Shown here: positions 44,636-56,639 of the stretch, piece after piece
How positions within the stretch are numbered: the first letter of the stretch is position 1
How the letters are laid out: the number at the start of each line of letters is the position of its first letter
DNA from: Mycobacteriales bacterium
Lineage (GTDB): Bacteria; Actinomycetota; Actinomycetes; DATLTS01
Length of the DNA stretch: 64,000 nt
Reading direction: 5' to 3'
Assembly: GCA_035533475.1 (NCBI GenBank)
Contig: DATLTS010000020.1
Coordinates: forward strand, 1-64,000
Notes under the pieces: model-generated
What the model saw: only the letters and a program-made list of their open reading frames with translations
What the model was told of the DNA's origin: nothing
Databases searched by the model: none
Translations under genes and position numbers: made by a program

Positions 44636-46273
44636 GTGATGCTGCCGTCGGCCCTGGATCCCGGGGTCAGCCCGTGGCTCGCCGCCCGGGTGCTGGTGCG
44701 TTCCGGGCTGATCCGCCCGGTGCGCCCGGACAAGCTGCTCGGGATGTGCCTGTCCCTCGCCCAGTGGCGGACGACACCTGCCGCCGCCTACGCGGCCGCC
44801 GCCGCACACGTCCCGGACCGGTTGGCGGTCATCGACGAGCACGGGGCGTCGACCTTCGCCGAGATCGACCGGCGCAGCAGCCAGGTAGCGGCCGGGCTCC
44901 GTCGCCGCGGCGTGGTCAGCGGCGATCGGGTCGCCCTGCTGGTCCGCAACAGCGCCGACTTCGTCGTAGCCGAGGCGGCGCTGTCCAAGCTCGGCGTCGA
45001 CCTGGTCTATCTCAACACCGGCGCGGCCCCCCCGCAGATCGCCGACGTGCTCGACCGCGAGCGGGTCGTCGCCGTCATCGCCGACCGCGAGTTCGCCGAC
45101 TCGCTGCGAGCCGCGGCCGGCGAGCGACTCGTGGTGCTCACCGGCTCGGGGGACGACGGCCGGCCGACGCTCGCCTCGCTCGTCGAGGACACGTCTCGGG
45201 AGTCCGGGGCGGCGCCCCTGCCGCCGGTGGCGCGGGCGGGGCGGCACGTCATCATGACCAGCGGCACCACCGGGCGGCCCAAGGGCGCCGAGCGCGAGAC
45301 GCCGGGTGGCGCGGCCGGGATCGGCTCGCTGGTGGCCCTGCTCTCGGCGATCCCGCTGCGGGCCCGTGAGGTGACGGTGCTGGCCGCACCGATGTTCCAC
45401 TCATGGGGTTTCGCCAACTTCACCCTGTCGATGGTGCTCGAAACGACCCTCGTGCTCGACCGCAAGTTCGACCCGGAGCGCACCTTGGCCCGGGTGCAGG
45501 AACACCGGGCGCAGGTCCTGGTCGCGGTGCCGGTCATGCTCCAGCGGATCCTCGAGCTCCCGCCCGAGGCCCGCCGCCGCTACGACACCTCGTCGCTGCG
45601 GGTCATCGCGGTGAGCGGGTCCGCCGTGCCGGTCGGCCTCGCCGAGCGCGTCCGGGACGAGTTCGGCGATGTTCTCTACAACCTCTACGGCTCGACCGAG
45701 GTCGCCGCGGCCAGCGTGGCCACGCCCGAGGACATGCGGGTCGCGCCGGGCAGCGTCGGCCATCCGCTGTCCGGTGTGCAGGTCTCGATCCTCGACGGGT
45801 CCGGTGCGCCGCTGCCGACGGGGCAGTCCGGGCGGATCTTCGTCGGCAGCTCCCTGGCCTTCCGGGGCTACACCGGCGGCGGAGACAAGGACCGGGTCGG
45901 CGGCCTGGTCGCCACCGGGGACGTGGGTCATCTCGATCGCGATGGGCGGCTGTGGGTCGACGGGCGCGACGACGAAATGATCGTCTCGGGCGGGGAGAAC
46001 GTGTTCCCGGCCGAGGTGGAGGAGTGCCTGCGCGCACACCCGGAGGTGGCCGACGTCGCGGTCGTGGGCGTGCCGGACGAGAAGTTCGGGGCCCGGTTGG
46101 TCGCACACGTCGTCTTCGCCGGCGGGGCCTCCGGTGCCGACGGGGACGCGCTGCGCGACTACGTCCGCCAGCGGCTGGCCGGGTACAAGGTGCCCCGCGA
46201 CGTGGTGCTGCACGACGAGCTGCCCCGCAACGAGACCGGCAAGGTGGTCAAGCGCCAGCTCACCGGGCCGTGA
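44636..46273 (+). CDS. Long-chain acyl-CoA synthetase / AMP-binding ligase
   Basis: 545 residues from GTG 44636. AMP-binding motif IMTSGTTGRPKGAE, substrate-binding YNLYGSTEVAAASVATPEDM, hinge GRLWVDGRDDEMIVSGGENV and C-terminal catalytic lysine in LPRNETGKVVKRQL. It activates a carboxylic acid, probably a fatty acid, to its CoA ester through an acyl-AMP. It lies near the fatty-acid-modifying pair but is not coupled to it. Confidence 0.9.
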   Translation: MMLPSALDPGVSPWLAARVLVRSGLIRPVRPDKLLGMCLSLAQWRTTPAAAYAAAAAHVPDRLAVIDEHGASTFAEIDRRSSQVAAGLRRRGVVSGDRVALLVRNSADFVVAEAALSKLGVDLVYLNTGAAPPQIADVLDRERVVAVIADREFADSLRAAAGERLVVLTGSGDDGRPTLASLVEDTSRESGAAPLPPVARAGRHVIMTSGTTGRPKGAERETPGGAAGIGSLVALLSAIPLRAREVTVLAAPMFHSWGFANFTLSMVLETTLVLDRKFDPERTLARVQEHRAQVLVAVPVMLQRILELPPEARRRYDTSSLRVIAVSGSAVPVGLAERVRDEFGDVLYNLYGSTEVAAASVATPEDMRVAPGSVGHPLSGVQVSILDGSGAPLPTGQSGRIFVGSSLAFRGYTGGGDKDRVGGLVATGDVGHLDRDGRLWVDGRDDEMIVSGGENVFPAEVEECLRAHPEVADVAVVGVPDEKFGARLVAHVVFAGGASGADGDALRDYVRQRLAGYKVPRDVVLHDELPRNETGKVVKRQLTGP

Positions 46274-46843
46274 TCAGCCGAGCCGCGGCTGGCCGACCAG
46301 GCGGACCCCCGCGGCGGCGAGCTCGGCCAGCGCCGAGGCGGTGCTGGCCTCGGCGACCCCCGCGGTGAGGTCGAGCAGGACGGTGGTCGCGAACCCGGCG
46401 GCCACCGCGTCCAGCGCCGTCGCGCGCACGCAATGGTCGGTGGCGAGGCCGACCACGTCGACCGCCGTCACGGCCCGGGCGGACAGCCAGTCGGCGAGGC
46501 GGGTCCCGGTCTCGTCCGCGCCGTCGAAGCCGCTGTAGGCGGCGGACCGTGCGCCCTTGCTGAAGACCGCCTCGACGCGCTGGGTGTCGAACGCCGGATG
46601 GAAGGCCGCGCCCGGGGTCCCCACCACGCAGTGCGGCGGCCACGAGTCGGCGAAGTCGGGCGTGGCCGAGAAGTGGTCGCCGGGATCGCGGTGATGGTCC
46701 CGGGTGGCGACGACGTGGTGGTAGTCGGAGGTGGCCAGGTGCGCGCTGATCGCCGCCGCCACGCCGGCCGCGCCGGCGACGGGCAGGCTGCCGCCGGCGC
46801 AGAAGTCGTTCTGCACATCGACCACGACCAGGGCGCGGATCAC
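46274..46843 (-). CDS. pncA: Nicotinamidase
   Basis: 189 residues. Isochorismatase-like fold with catalytic Asp in VVVDVQNDFCAGGSLPV, metal-binding DHHRDPGDHF, Lys in VFSKGARSAAYSGFDGAD and nucleophile Cys in VGLATDHCVRATALDA. It converts nicotinamide to nicotinate. The upstream gene pncB (overlap ATGA) uses the product, so this is an NAD salvage operon. Confidence 0.94.
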   Translation of the reverse strand: MIRALVVVDVQNDFCAGGSLPVAGAAGVAAAISAHLATSDYHHVVATRDHHRDPGDHFSATPDFADSWPPHCVVGTPGAAFHPAFDTQRVEAVFSKGARSAAYSGFDGADETGTRLADWLSARAVTAVDVVGLATDHCVRATALDAVAAGFATTVLLDLTAGVAEASTASALAELAAAGVRLVGQPRLG

Positions 46844-48162
46844 GGCGGTTCCGGCAGGTAGCGGGTCTGGAGCACCGGGTCACCGGGGGACAGCGCAAGA
46901 GCCGGCGGCGGCAGTTCGGCGCGGACCCGCAGGCAGTGCTCCCGGGCCTCCGGCAAGCCGGCCAGTCGCACCGGCCGGCCGGCCCGGATGACCGGGACGT
47001 GCAGCGGGCGGGACCCGGGCGCCGCCGGTGGCGGGCGCCCGACGAAGACCAGCTCCTCGGAGGCCCGGCCGGTCGGGTCGTACCCGCGGGCTGCCCACTT
47101 GCGACCGCCGGGGGAGACCTTGCCCGGCGAAGCCTTCTCCACCGGCTCGAGCCGGGCGCCCGGGTCGGCCGAACCGGCCCGTGCCACGAGCTTGTACACG
47201 AACCCGGCGGTCGGGACCCCGCTGCCGGTGACGACCGAAGTGCCCACGCCGTAGGCGTCCACCGGGGCCGCGGCGAGGGCGGCGATCGCGTGCTCGTCGA
47301 GGTCGCCGGTGACGACGATCCGCGTTCCGGTCGCGCCGAGCTCGTCGAGCAGCGCCCGGGCCGTGTGCGCGAGGCTGCCCAGGTCGCCGGAGTCGAGCCG
47401 GATCGCGCCGAGGCCGGGGCCGGCGGCCGCGACGGCGTGGCGGATGCCGGCTTCAACGTCGAACGTGTCCACGAGCAGCGTGGTGCCGGTGCCGAGCGCG
47501 GCGACCTGGCCGGCGAATGCCGCCGGTTCGTCGTCATGGACCAGCGTGAACGCGTGCGCCGCGGTGCCGGCGGTCGGGACGCCCCAGCGCAGCCCGGCGG
47601 CTAGATTCGAGGTGGCGGTGAAGCCGGCTAGGTAGGCGGCCCGGGCCGAAGCCACGGCGGCCGCCTCGTGCGTCCGCCGCGACCCCATCTCTATGCAGGG
47701 CCGGTCTCCGGCTGCCTGCACCATCCGGGCCGCCGCACTGGCCACCGCGGAGTCGAAGTTGAGGATGGACAGCACGACGGTTTCCAGGACCAGGCCCTCG
47801 GCGAACCCGGCCTCGACGACGAACACCGGCGAACCGGGGAAGTACACCTCGCCCTCCGGGTAGGCGCGCACCGAGCCGCGGAACCGGTAGTCCGCCAGCC
47901 AGCGCGCGGCCGCGGCGTCGACGACCCCGGAGCGGGTGAGGAACTCGAGGGTCGGCGGGTCGAAGCGGAAACGGCCGATCGCGTCGACGATCCGGGCGAG
48001 CCCGGCGACGACGCCATATCGACGACGTCCCGGCAGCGACCGGGCGAACACCTCGAAGACGGCCGGTCGCTCGGCGACGCCGTCCTCGAGGGCGGCGCGC
48101 AGCATGGTGAGCTCGTAGTGGTCGGTGTACAGCGCCGTGCTGTGCGTCGGCTCGGCGGTCAC
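46840..48162 (-). CDS. pncB: Nicotinate phosphoribosyltransferase
   Basis: 440 residues. Conserved [20 protein letters not shown] at the N-terminus, then [60 protein letters not shown] and [10 protein letters not shown], as in PncB. It makes nicotinate mononucleotide from nicotinate and PRPP. It overlaps pncA downstream and the transporter gene upstream by four bases each. Confidence 0.94.
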   Translation of the reverse strand: MTAEPTHSTALYTDHYELTMLRAALEDGVAERPAVFEVFARSLPGRRRYGVVAGLARIVDAIGRFRFDPPTLEFLTRSGVVDAAAARWLADYRFRGSVRAYPEGEVYFPGSPVFVVEAGFAEGLVLETVVLSILNFDSAVASAAARMVQAAGDRPCIEMGSRRTHEAAAVASARAAYLAGFTATSNLAAGLRWGVPTAGTAAHAFTLVHDDEPAAFAGQVAALGTGTTLLVDTFDVEAGIRHAVAAAGPGLGAIRLDSGDLGSLAHTARALLDELGATGTRIVVTGDLDEHAIAALAAAPVDAYGVGTSVVTGSGVPTAGFVYKLVARAGSADPGARLEPVEKASPGKVSPGGRKWAARGYDPTGRASEELVFVGRPPPAAPGSRPLHVPVIRAGRPVRLAGLPEAREHCLRVRAELPPPALALSPGDPVLQTRYLPEPP

Positions 48163-49142
48163 GTCGGCCGGGTGGCCAGCTCAGCGGTTTCGCTCTGCCC
48201 GGCGGTCGCGCCGCTTACCTGGGCCCGCCGGGTGACGATGAGCAGCACGCCGCCAATGATGCACCCGGTCGCGACCGCGGTCCGCCAGGTCAGGGGCTCC
48301 CCGGCGAGCAGCGCCCCGAGGAAGACGGCGACCAGCGGGTTGACGTAGGCGTAGGTGGTGGCGAGGCTCAGCCGGGCGTTGGCGAGCAGCCACGCGTAGG
48401 CGGTGTACCCGATCATCGCGCCCGCGACGATCAGGTACGCCAACGACGCCCATGCGGACACCGGGACCGCCCCCGGGTGGAACTGGCCGATCTCCCCGGT
48501 CAGGGCGGCGACGACCAGCAGCGCAGCCCCGCCGCAGAGCATCTCCATGCCGGTGAGGACGAGCGGCCGGCGGGGCAGCGGCGCGGTCTTGGCGTAGACC
48601 GAGCCGAGTGCCCAGGTGAGCGCCGCGATCAGGGTCAGCCCGACCCCGAACGGACCCACCCGGCCACCGCCCTGGCCGACGACGAGCGTCGCCACCCCCG
48701 CGAAGCCGAGGAGCAGGCCGGATCCGATCCGTCGGGTGATCCGCTCCCAGCCGCGGAGCGCGGCGAAGACGGTGGTCCAGATCGGCACCGTGGCGATGAC
48801 GACGGCGGTCGCGCCGGACGCGATGTGCTGCTCGGCCAACGTGACGAACCCGTTGCCGCCGAGGAGCAGTGCCGTGCCGACGACCGCCGTGGCGAGCCAC
48901 TGGCGCCGACCGAGCCGGTCCGGGAGGCCGTCCGGCGCGGGCCGGCGGGCGGTGAGTGCGAGCATGACGGCCCCGGCGCTCGTGAACCGGACGCCCGCCA
49001 TGAGCAGCGGCGGGAGACCGCGGCCATGGGTCGGCGCCACGGCGAATCGGATCGCCAGGTAGGTCGATCCCCAGACCAGGTACACGGTCCACAGCGCCAG
49101 CCAGAGCCGGGCAGCCGAGACCGGGCGTGGCGTCTGGGGCAT
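48159..49142 (-). CDS. EamA/DMT family transporter
   Basis: 327 residues from ATG 49142, with ten predicted helices in two EamA repeats ([40 protein letters not shown]). Drug/metabolite exporter of unknown substrate. It is the first gene of an operon with pncB and pncA, so a link to nicotinate or another pyridine is conceivable but is inferred from position only. The longer frame from 50417 is antisense to clpS and mec and is rejected. Confidence 0.88.
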   Translation of the reverse strand: MPQTPRPVSAARLWLALWTVYLVWGSTYLAIRFAVAPTHGRGLPPLLMAGVRFTSAGAVMLALTARRPAPDGLPDRLGRRQWLATAVVGTALLLGGNGFVTLAEQHIASGATAVVIATVPIWTTVFAALRGWERITRRIGSGLLLGFAGVATLVVGQGGGRVGPFGVGLTLIAALTWALGSVYAKTAPLPRRPLVLTGMEMLCGGAALLVVAALTGEIGQFHPGAVPVSAWASLAYLIVAGAMIGYTAYAWLLANARLSLATTYAYVNPLVAVFLGALLAGEPLTWRTAVATGCIIGGVLLIVTRRAQVSGATAGQSETAELATRPT

Positions 49143-49211
49143 GCCCCACCTAAGCACGTCCGGGCCCGGGGTCCCCACGCCTTTTCCGCCGCGATGCGGG
49201 AAGATGGGCGA

Positions 49212-49523
49212 ATGGACATCGGGCTGGCCGCGGGCGCCACCGTCGCCCCCGAGCGGGTCGATGCCCCGCGGGACGAGGAGACCATCGAGCCGCAGCGCCC
49301 GTGGATCACGATCGTGTGGAACGACCCGGTGAACCTGATGTCCTACGTGACCTACGTCCTCCAGAAGCTGTTCGGCTACCCCCGGGAGAAGGCCCACCGG
49401 CTGATGCTCGACGTGCACCACAAGGGGAAGGCGGTCGTCTCGAGCGGCCCCCGGGAGCAGATGGAGAACGACGTCACCCGGCTGCATGCGGCCGGGCTTT
49501 GGGCGACCGTGGCGCAGGACTGA
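49212..49523 (+). CDS. clpS: ATP-dependent Clp protease adaptor ClpS
   Basis: 103 residues from ATG 49212. [40 protein letters not shown] and [20 protein letters not shown] are the ClpS landmarks; [10 protein letters not shown] forms the N-degron pocket and HHKGKA the ClpA/C contact. It delivers N-end-rule substrates to the Clp protease. It starts the conserved clpS-DUF2017-mec-cysO-cysM cluster. Confidence 0.95.
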   Translation: MDIGLAAGATVAPERVDAPRDEETIEPQRPWITIVWNDPVNLMSYVTYVLQKLFGYPREKAHRLMLDVHHKGKAVVSSGPREQMENDVTRLHAAGLWATVAQD

Positions 49524-49526
49524 GCG

Positions 49527-50102
49527 GTGGTTGGGCGCTTCCGCCGGTCCGGGCGTGGGGTGCGGGCCAGGTTCGACCCACTCCAACGCAACCTGCTGCT
49601 CTCCCGTTTCGACCAGTTGCGCCGGCTGCTCGAAACCGCCGGTGCTGACCAGCCGATGCCGCCGGTCGACGCCGATCCGCTCGAGGCGCTGGTCGGGGGA
49701 GCGGGTTCGACCGCGCCGTTCGAGGATCCGGCCCTGGCCCGGCTGTTCCCGGCGGCGTATGCCGACCCGCAGGCCGCCGCGGAGTTTCGCCGATTCACCC
49801 AGGACGACCTGCGGCTCGGCAAGATCGCCAACGCGATCGCCGCGCGGGATCAGCTGGCGGCCGCGGAGGATGGCCGGGTGGTGCTGGATCTGCCCGCGGC
49901 GGAGGCATGGCTCTCGGCCCTCAACGATCTCCGTCTCGGGCTGGGCGCCCGGCTGGACGTCACGGAGGAGACCGAGCGGGAGCTCGACGACCTCGACCCC
50001 GAAGCCCCGCGATCCGCCGAGCTGCTCGAGTACTTCTGGCTGGGCTACGTGTTGGAGACACTGGTCGAGGCGCTGGCCGGTTCCGGGCGGGGGTCCGACT
50101 AG
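49527..50102 (+). CDS. DUF2017 family protein
   Basis: 191 residues from GTG 49527, three bases after clpS. Mostly helical: LARLFPAAYADPQAAAEFRR, FTQDDLRLGKIANAIAARDQ and WLSALNDLRLGLGARLDVTE. The family almost always sits between clpS and mec in actinobacteria; its role is unknown, with a proteolysis link suggested by position. Confidence 0.9.
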   Translation: MVGRFRRSGRGVRARFDPLQRNLLLSRFDQLRRLLETAGADQPMPPVDADPLEALVGGAGSTAPFEDPALARLFPAAYADPQAAAEFRRFTQDDLRLGKIANAIAARDQLAAAEDGRVVLDLPAAEAWLSALNDLRLGLGARLDVTEETERELDDLDPEAPRSAELLEYFWLGYVLETLVEALAGSGRGSD

Positions 50103-50111
50103 TCTGCGGCC

Positions 50112-50543
50112 ATGCTCACCGTGGGTCGCGACGTCTACGAGGCGTTGGTGACGCACGCCCGGCGGGATCATCCGGACGAGGCCTGTGGCGTGGTCGCCGG
50201 CGCGGCCGGCAGCGACCGGCCGGTGCGGGTGATCCCGATGACCAACGCCGAGCGTTCCCCCACGTTCTACCGGTTCGACTCGCTGGAGCAGCTGCGGGTG
50301 TGGCGGGACATGGACGACCGTGACGAGGAGCCCGTCGTCATCTACCACTCGCACACGGCCACCGCCGCCTACCCGTCGCGCACCGACGTCTCCTACGCCG
50401 CCGAGCCCGCCGCCCACTACGTCCTCATCTCGACCCGCGATCCGCAGACGGTCGAGTTCCGCTCCTACCGGATCGTCGACGGGGAGGTCACCGAGGAGCC
50501 GGTGCGGATCCTCGAGGAAGGGCTGGAATCAGCGACCGGCTGA
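50112..50543 (+). CDS. mec: JAMM metallopeptidase Mec (CysO-cysteine hydrolase)
   Basis: 143 residues. The JAMM zinc motif is complete: a Glu in HPDEACGVVAG, then YHSHTATAAYPSRTDVSYAA (HxH...S...D). Mec releases cysteine from the C-terminus of the carrier protein CysO. CysO and CysM are encoded next, so the complete pathway is present. YHSH followed by YPSRTD matches the mycobacterial type. Confidence 0.92.
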   Translation: MLTVGRDVYEALVTHARRDHPDEACGVVAGAAGSDRPVRVIPMTNAERSPTFYRFDSLEQLRVWRDMDDRDEEPVVIYHSHTATAAYPSRTDVSYAAEPAAHYVLISTRDPQTVEFRSYRIVDGEVTEEPVRILEEGLESATG

Positions 50544-50615
50544 GCCGGTTGCGACAATGGGGCGAGGGACGGCGCGCCCGAACCCGCCGCGTCGAGGAGC
50601 AGGAGAGGCCCCCGG

Positions 50616-51877
<1,262 letters not shown>

Positions 51878-51924
51878 CCGCGGCCGCTCCGCCGCCGGCC
51901 CACCCGAGCGGTACGTTGTCGCCC

Positions 51925-52737
51925 ATGGACGACCGGCCGATCGGCATCTTCGACTCCGGGGTCGGTGGCCTCACCGTTGCCCGGGCGATCCTCGACCAGC
52001 TCCCGCACGAGCCGCTCGTCTATGTCGGCGACACCGCCCGCTCCCCGTACGGGCCGCGCCCGCTCGCCGAGGTCCGCGGGTTCGCTCTCGACATCCTCGA
52101 CCATCTCGTCGCGGAGGGCGCGAAGCTGCTCGTCATCGCCTGCAACGCCGCGTCGGCGGCCTGCCTGCGCGACGCCAGGGAGCGCTATCCGGTGCCCGTC
52201 GTCGAGGTGATCACCCCAGCCGTGCGACGGGCGGTGCGGGCCACCCGAACCGGCCGGGTGGGGGTCATCGGCACCGCCGTGACGATCGCCAGCCGAGCCT
52301 ACGATGACGCGTTCGCGGCCAATCCCGATCTCGTCGTGACCACCGCGGCCTGCCCGCGATTCGTCGAGTTCGTCGAGCGGGGGGACACGTTCACCCCTGA
52401 GCTGCTCGACGTGGCCGCCGAGTACCTGGAGCCGATCCGGGCGGCGGGTTGCGACACCCTGGTGCTCGGCTGCACCCACTACCCGTTGCTGACCGGTGTG
52501 CTCGCGAGCGTCCTGGGCGACGGGGTGACGCTGGTCTCGAGCGCCGAGGAGACCGCGAAAGACGTCTATCGAGAGCTGGCCCGGGACGGGCTGGCCCGCG
52601 GCGAGTCGCTGCCCGCACCGGAGCACCGTTTCCTCGCCACCGGAGACCCCGCGCCGTTCGCCCAGCTAGGCCAGCGTTTTCTCGGTCCGGAGATCGGCAC
52701 CGTCGGGCGGGCCGCCGGTCTGGTGGGGAGCAGATAG
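51925..52737 (+). CDS. murI: Glutamate racemase
   Basis: 270 residues from ATG 51925. Both catalytic cysteines are present ([14 protein letters not shown] and [14 protein letters not shown]), with [18 protein letters not shown] at the N-terminus. It makes D-glutamate for peptidoglycan. Its TAG stop overlaps the GTG of the next gene by one base. Confidence 0.96.
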   Translation: MDDRPIGIFDSGVGGLTVARAILDQLPHEPLVYVGDTARSPYGPRPLAEVRGFALDILDHLVAEGAKLLVIACNAASAACLRDARERYPVPVVEVITPAVRRAVRATRTGRVGVIGTAVTIASRAYDDAFAANPDLVVTTAACPRFVEFVERGDTFTPELLDVAAEYLEPIRAAGCDTLVLGCTHYPLLTGVLASVLGDGVTLVSSAEETAKDVYRELARDGLARGESLPAPEHRFLATGDPAPFAQLGQRFLGPEIGTVGRAAGLVGSR

Positions 52738-53483
52738 TGCGGTTCACCGTTCTCGGCTGTTCGGGGACGTTCCCGGGGCCGGACTCGCCCTGCTCCGGGT
52801 ACCTGTTCGAGTCCGAGGGCTACCGGCTGCTCGTCGACCTGGGCAACGGGGCCACCGGGGTGATGCAACGCTGCATCGGCCTGCTCGACGTCGACGCCGT
52901 CATCGTCAGTCACCTGCACGGCGACCACTATCTCGACATCGTCACCTACACCTACGCCCGCCGATACAACCCGGCGGGACGCCCACCCCGGCTGCCGGTG
53001 TACGGCCCGCGCGGAGTCGGCGAGCACGTCGCCGGCGCCTTCGGCCGGCCGGTCAGTTCGCTGCTCGACGAAGTCTTCGACTTCCACACCCTGACCGAGG
53101 ACCGGCTCGACCTGGGCCCGTTCAGCGTCGACTGCGCCCGGGTCAACCACCCGGTGGAGACCTTCGCCCTGCGGATCGGCGCCGGGTCGAGATCGGTGGC
53201 CTACTCGGCGGACACCGGTGTGTGCGACCGACTCGTCGAGCTGGCCGGCGGGTCCGACCTGTTCCTCTGCGAGGCGTCCTATCTCGACGGCGAGGAGAAC
53301 CCGCCCGATGTCCACCTGACCGGAGGCCAGGCGGCCGAGCACGCCAGCCGGGCCGGCGTGGGCCGGCTGCTGCTCACCCATCTGGTCCCCTGGGGCGACC
53401 CGGAGCGGACCCTCGCGGCCGCCCACGACTCCTTCGCCGGGCAGATCGAGCTGGCCCGCACGCAAGCGTCGTTAGAGATATAG
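52737..53483 (+). CDS. MBL-fold metallo-hydrolase (RNase Z-like)
   Basis: 248 residues from GTG 52737. [20 protein letters not shown], metal motif [11 protein letters not shown] (HxHxDH), [20 protein letters not shown] and a late [11 protein letters not shown]. It resembles short RNase Z-type hydrolases; in actinobacteria this gene is fixed between murI and rph, and a role in RNA or phosphodiester metabolism is plausible. It ends in TAG. Confidence 0.9.
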   Translation: MRFTVLGCSGTFPGPDSPCSGYLFESEGYRLLVDLGNGATGVMQRCIGLLDVDAVIVSHLHGDHYLDIVTYTYARRYNPAGRPPRLPVYGPRGVGEHVAGAFGRPVSSLLDEVFDFHTLTEDRLDLGPFSVDCARVNHPVETFALRIGAGSRSVAYSADTGVCDRLVELAGGSDLFLCEASYLDGEENPPDVHLTGGQAAEHASRAGVGRLLLTHLVPWGDPERTLAAAHDSFAGQIELARTQASLEI

Positions 53484-53493
53484 GCACAGGAAG

Positions 53494-54261
53494 GTGGAGC
53501 AGGTGCTTCGTCCCGACGGACGTGCCGGCGCGCAACTCCGGCCGGTCGCCATCACCCGCGACTGGCTCGACCACGCCGAGGGTTCGGTGCTCGTCGAGTT
53601 CGGCCGGACCCGGGTGCTCTGCGCCGCGTCGGTGACCACCGGGGTCCCGCGCTGGCGGGCCGGAAGCGGCCGAGGGTGGGTGACCGCCGAGTACGCGATG
53701 CTGCCGCGGTCGACGAACACCCGCAACGACCGGGAGTCGGTTCGCGGTCGGCTCGGCGGGCGGACCCAGGAGATCTCCCGGCTGGTCGGCCGCAGCCTGC
53801 GCGCGTGCGTCGACCCGGCAAAGCTGGGCGAGAACACGATCGTCCTCGACTGCGATGTGCTCCAGGCCGACGGGGGCACCCGCACCGCAGCCATCACCGG
53901 TGCCTACGTCGCGCTCTGCGATGCGGTCGGCTGGCTCCGGGCCAAGGGGGCGCTGGCCGGCGAGCCGCTGATCTCGTCGGTGTCGGCGGTGAGCGTCGGG
54001 ATCGTGGCGGGCGAGCCGCTGCTCGACCTGTGCTACCAGGAGGACGTGGCCGCCGACACCGATATGAACGTCGTGTGCACCGGGGATGGGCGTTTCGTCG
54101 AGGTCCAGGGGACCGCCGAGCAGGAGCCGTTCGACCGCGCGCTGCTCGACCGGCTGCTGGACCTGGCGGTGGCCGGCTGCGCCGAGCTCACCAGGCTCCA
54201 GAAGCTCTCCCTCGAAGCGGCTCGACGCCACCCCGGAGGCACCCCGCCGGAGCGGATGTGA
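53494..54261 (+). CDS. rph: Ribonuclease PH
   Basis: 255 residues. Landmarks: [60 protein letters not shown] and [20 protein letters not shown]. It trims tRNA 3' ends by phosphorolysis. GTG 53503 is an alternative start with a nearer ribosome site. It overlaps rdgB by four bases. Confidence 0.96.
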   Translation: MEQVLRPDGRAGAQLRPVAITRDWLDHAEGSVLVEFGRTRVLCAASVTTGVPRWRAGSGRGWVTAEYAMLPRSTNTRNDRESVRGRLGGRTQEISRLVGRSLRACVDPAKLGENTIVLDCDVLQADGGTRTAAITGAYVALCDAVGWLRAKGALAGEPLISSVSAVSVGIVAGEPLLDLCYQEDVAADTDMNVVCTGDGRFVEVQGTAEQEPFDRALLDRLLDLAVAGCAELTRLQKLSLEAARRHPGGTPPERM

Positions 54262-54935
54262 AGGCGGTTCTCGCCAGCCGCAACCCGGGCAAGCTGGCGG
54301 AGCTTCGTCGGATCCTCGCCGGTCTCGGCATCGAGCTCGTCGGGCTGGACGACTACCCGGAGGTCGGCGACGTCGAGGAGACCGGCGAGACCTTCGTCGA
54401 CAACGCCCGACTGAAGGCGCACGCGGTGGCGGCGGCGACCGGTCTGCTGGCGATCGCCGACGACAGCGGGTTGGAGGTCGACGCGCTCGGGGGCATGCCG
54501 GGCGTCCTGTCCGCCCGGTGGTCGGGGCGACACGGTGACGATGAGGCCAATCTGGACCTGCTGCTCGGTCAACTCCAGTCGGTGCCCGACGACCGGCGCG
54601 GGGCGGCATTCGTGTGCGCGGCCGCGGCCGCGATGCCGGACGGGACCGAGCGGGTCGCGTTGGGTCGCCTCGAGGGCAGCGTGATCCGCGAGCGCCGGGG
54701 CAGCGGCGGCTTCGGCTACGACCCGGTCTTCCGGCCGCTCGGGGAGACCCGCACCACGGCCGAACTCGACGCGGCGGAGAAGGACGCGATCAGCCATCGC
54801 GGGCTGGCCTTCCGGGCCCTCGCCGCGGACATCGCGACGTTGGCCGACGCCCTCACGCGCCCCGGCCTCCACGGTTCTGCCGGATCCGGATCTGGACGAG
54901 AATCCGAAGCGCCTCCACGCCGTCCCGCCAGGTGA
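54258..54935 (+). CDS. rdgB: Non-canonical purine NTP pyrophosphatase (RdgB/HAM1)
   Basis: 225 residues from GTG 54258. [60 protein letters not shown] and [12 protein letters not shown] are the family blocks. It removes ITP and XTP from the nucleotide pool. The last ~28 residues are beyond the usual end and lie antisense over the GT2 gene, a convergent overlap of 83 bases. Confidence 0.95.
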   Translation: MKAVLASRNPGKLAELRRILAGLGIELVGLDDYPEVGDVEETGETFVDNARLKAHAVAAATGLLAIADDSGLEVDALGGMPGVLSARWSGRHGDDEANLDLLLGQLQSVPDDRRGAAFVCAAAAAMPDGTERVALGRLEGSVIRERRGSGGFGYDPVFRPLGETRTTAELDAAEKDAISHRGLAFRALAADIATLADALTRPGLHGSAGSGSGRESEAPPRRPAR

Positions 54936-55557
54936 TCTTCTTGCCCTCTTCGTGGCTGCGCGCCTTGTAGCTGATCGGAACCTCGTAGGGGCGGATGCCG
55001 CGGCTGAGCAGCAGGCCGGTGATCTCGGTGTCCAGACCGAACCGGTCCTCGCGTGGGGCGAGGTCGCGGAACAGCTCCAGTGGCATCAGCTTTAGGCAGG
55101 TGTGCAGGTCGGTGATCCATGAGTTGAAGAGCGCGTTCGCGACAAAAGTCGTCAGCTTGTTCCCGATGACGAACCAGAAGGAATGCGCCGTCGAGCTTCC
55201 GAAGGTCCGCGCGCCGTAGACGACTGCGGCATCGCCGCGAAGCACCGGCTGGAGCAGCCCGGCGACGTCGTCCGGCGAGTACTCCAGGTCGGCGTCGAAG
55301 ATGAGCAGGTAGTCGCCGGTGGCGAGCTGGGCGGCGGTCTTGACCGCGGCGCCCTTGCCACGGTTTCGCTCGTGGCGGCCGCGGACGATCCGCGGGTCGT
55401 CGAGGGATTCGAGGACCTGGCCGGTCGCGTCGACGCTGCCGTCGTCGACGACGACAAGTTCGATCTCGCACGGGTACCTGGCGTCGAGGACGCGCTTCAC
55501 CGCGGTGTCGAGGGTCGCGGCCTCGTTGTAGACCGGCATGAGCATGGACAGCTTCAC
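54853..55557 (-). CDS. Family 2 glycosyltransferase (DPM-like)
   Basis: 234 residues from GTG 55557, overlapping the decarboxylase stop (GTGA). [40 protein letters not shown], nucleotide-sugar motif [18 protein letters not shown] and [20 protein letters not shown]. No membrane helices, so it is a soluble dolichol-phosphate-mannose-synthase-like enzyme. With the UXS gene it probably builds a surface glycan or lipid-linked sugar. Confidence 0.88.
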   Translation of the reverse strand: MKLSMLMPVYNEAATLDTAVKRVLDARYPCEIELVVVDDGSVDATGQVLESLDDPRIVRGRHERNRGKGAAVKTAAQLATGDYLLIFDADLEYSPDDVAGLLQPVLRGDAAVVYGARTFGSSTAHSFWFVIGNKLTTFVANALFNSWITDLHTCLKLMPLELFRDLAPREDRFGLDTEITGLLLSRGIRPYEVPISYKARSHEEGKKITWRDGVEALRILVQIRIRQNRGGRGA

Positions 55558-56573
55558 AGGTGCTCCGTTCCGGCTGGTGCGTCGGGCCGCGGCTCCAGGG
55601 TAGCGGGCCGTCCGCCCGGTGCGGACCAGACGATTTCCGGGTGTTGCCGGAACCAGTCGATGGTGCGGGTCAGCCCGTCTTCGAGGGAAACCTTCGGCAT
55701 CCAGCCCAAGACGCGGCGGGCCTGGGTGATGTCCGGCTGCCGCACGGTCGGATCGTCCTCCGGCCGGGGGACGTGTTGGATCGGGCTGCTCGAGCCGGTC
55801 AATCGCCGGATCGTTTCGGCCAGTTCCAGGACGGACAGCTCGTGCGGGTTCCCGATGTTCATCGGCCCGGGATGCCCGGAGCGCAGCAGCAGCACCACCC
55901 CGTCGACGAGGTCGTCGACGTACTGGATCGAACGGGTCTGGCTGCCGTCCCCGGCCACCGTGATCGGCTCGCCCTTGAGCGCCTGCCGGATGAACGTTGG
56001 GATGGCCCGGCCGTCCTCCGGCCGCATCCGCGGTCCGCAGCAGTTGAAGATCCGCACGATCGAGGTGTCCAGGCCGTGGTAGCGGCGATAGGCCATCGTC
56101 ATCGCTTCGGCGAACCGCTTGGCCTCGTCGTAGACCCCGCGCGGGCCGACCGGATTGACGTGGCCCCAGTAGCTTTCGGGCTGCGGGTGGATCTGCGGGT
56201 CACCGTAGGTCTCCGACGTGGACGCCAGCAGGTAGCGCGCGTTCTTCTCCTTCGCCAGGCCGAGCGTGTGCAACGTTCCGATCGAGCCCACCTTGAGCGT
56301 CTCGATCGGGAGTTGGAGATAGTCGATCGGCGATGCCGGGGAGGCGAAGTGCAGCACGTAGTCGACCGCGCCCACGACGTGGACGTAGTCGGTCACGTCG
56401 GTTCTGACCAACCGGAAACCTTCGTGTTCGAGCAGATGGGCGACGTTGTGCGGTGTGCCGGTGACGAAGTTGTCGAGGCAGACGACGTCGAGGCCGTCGG
56501 CGAGCAGCCGCTCGCACAGGTGGGACCCCAGGAAGCCGGCACCCCCCGTGATCACAGCACGTTGCCGGTCCAT
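55554..56573 (-). CDS. UDP-glucuronate decarboxylase-like epimerase (UXS type)
   Basis: 339 residues from ATG 56573, with an excellent ribosome site (GGAGGTG). NAD-binding [19 protein letters not shown], substrate [18 protein letters not shown], catalytic Thr-Ser-Glu in [20 protein letters not shown] and YxxxK in [17 protein letters not shown]. This fits UDP-xylose synthases. The usual FNTYGPRM is FNCCGPRM here. It supplies nucleotide sugar for the coupled GT2 gene. Confidence 0.88.
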   Translation of the reverse strand: MDRQRAVITGGAGFLGSHLCERLLADGLDVVCLDNFVTGTPHNVAHLLEHEGFRLVRTDVTDYVHVVGAVDYVLHFASPASPIDYLQLPIETLKVGSIGTLHTLGLAKEKNARYLLASTSETYGDPQIHPQPESYWGHVNPVGPRGVYDEAKRFAEAMTMAYRRYHGLDTSIVRIFNCCGPRMRPEDGRAIPTFIRQALKGEPITVAGDGSQTRSIQYVDDLVDGVVLLLRSGHPGPMNIGNPHELSVLELAETIRRLTGSSSPIQHVPRPEDDPTVRQPDITQARRVLGWMPKVSLEDGLTRTIDWFRQHPEIVWSAPGGRPATLEPRPDAPAGTEHL

Positions 56574-56639
56574 CCACACCTCCTGCGGGTCGGGCGCGCC
56601 GTGAAACGTTAGCGTGAGCACTCAGGAAATATCCTGACA

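Noticed and set aside
48159-50417. 752-codon minus-strand frame covering clpS to mec
   Set aside because: Only the EamA part (to 49142) is real. The rest is antisense to conserved plus-strand genes.
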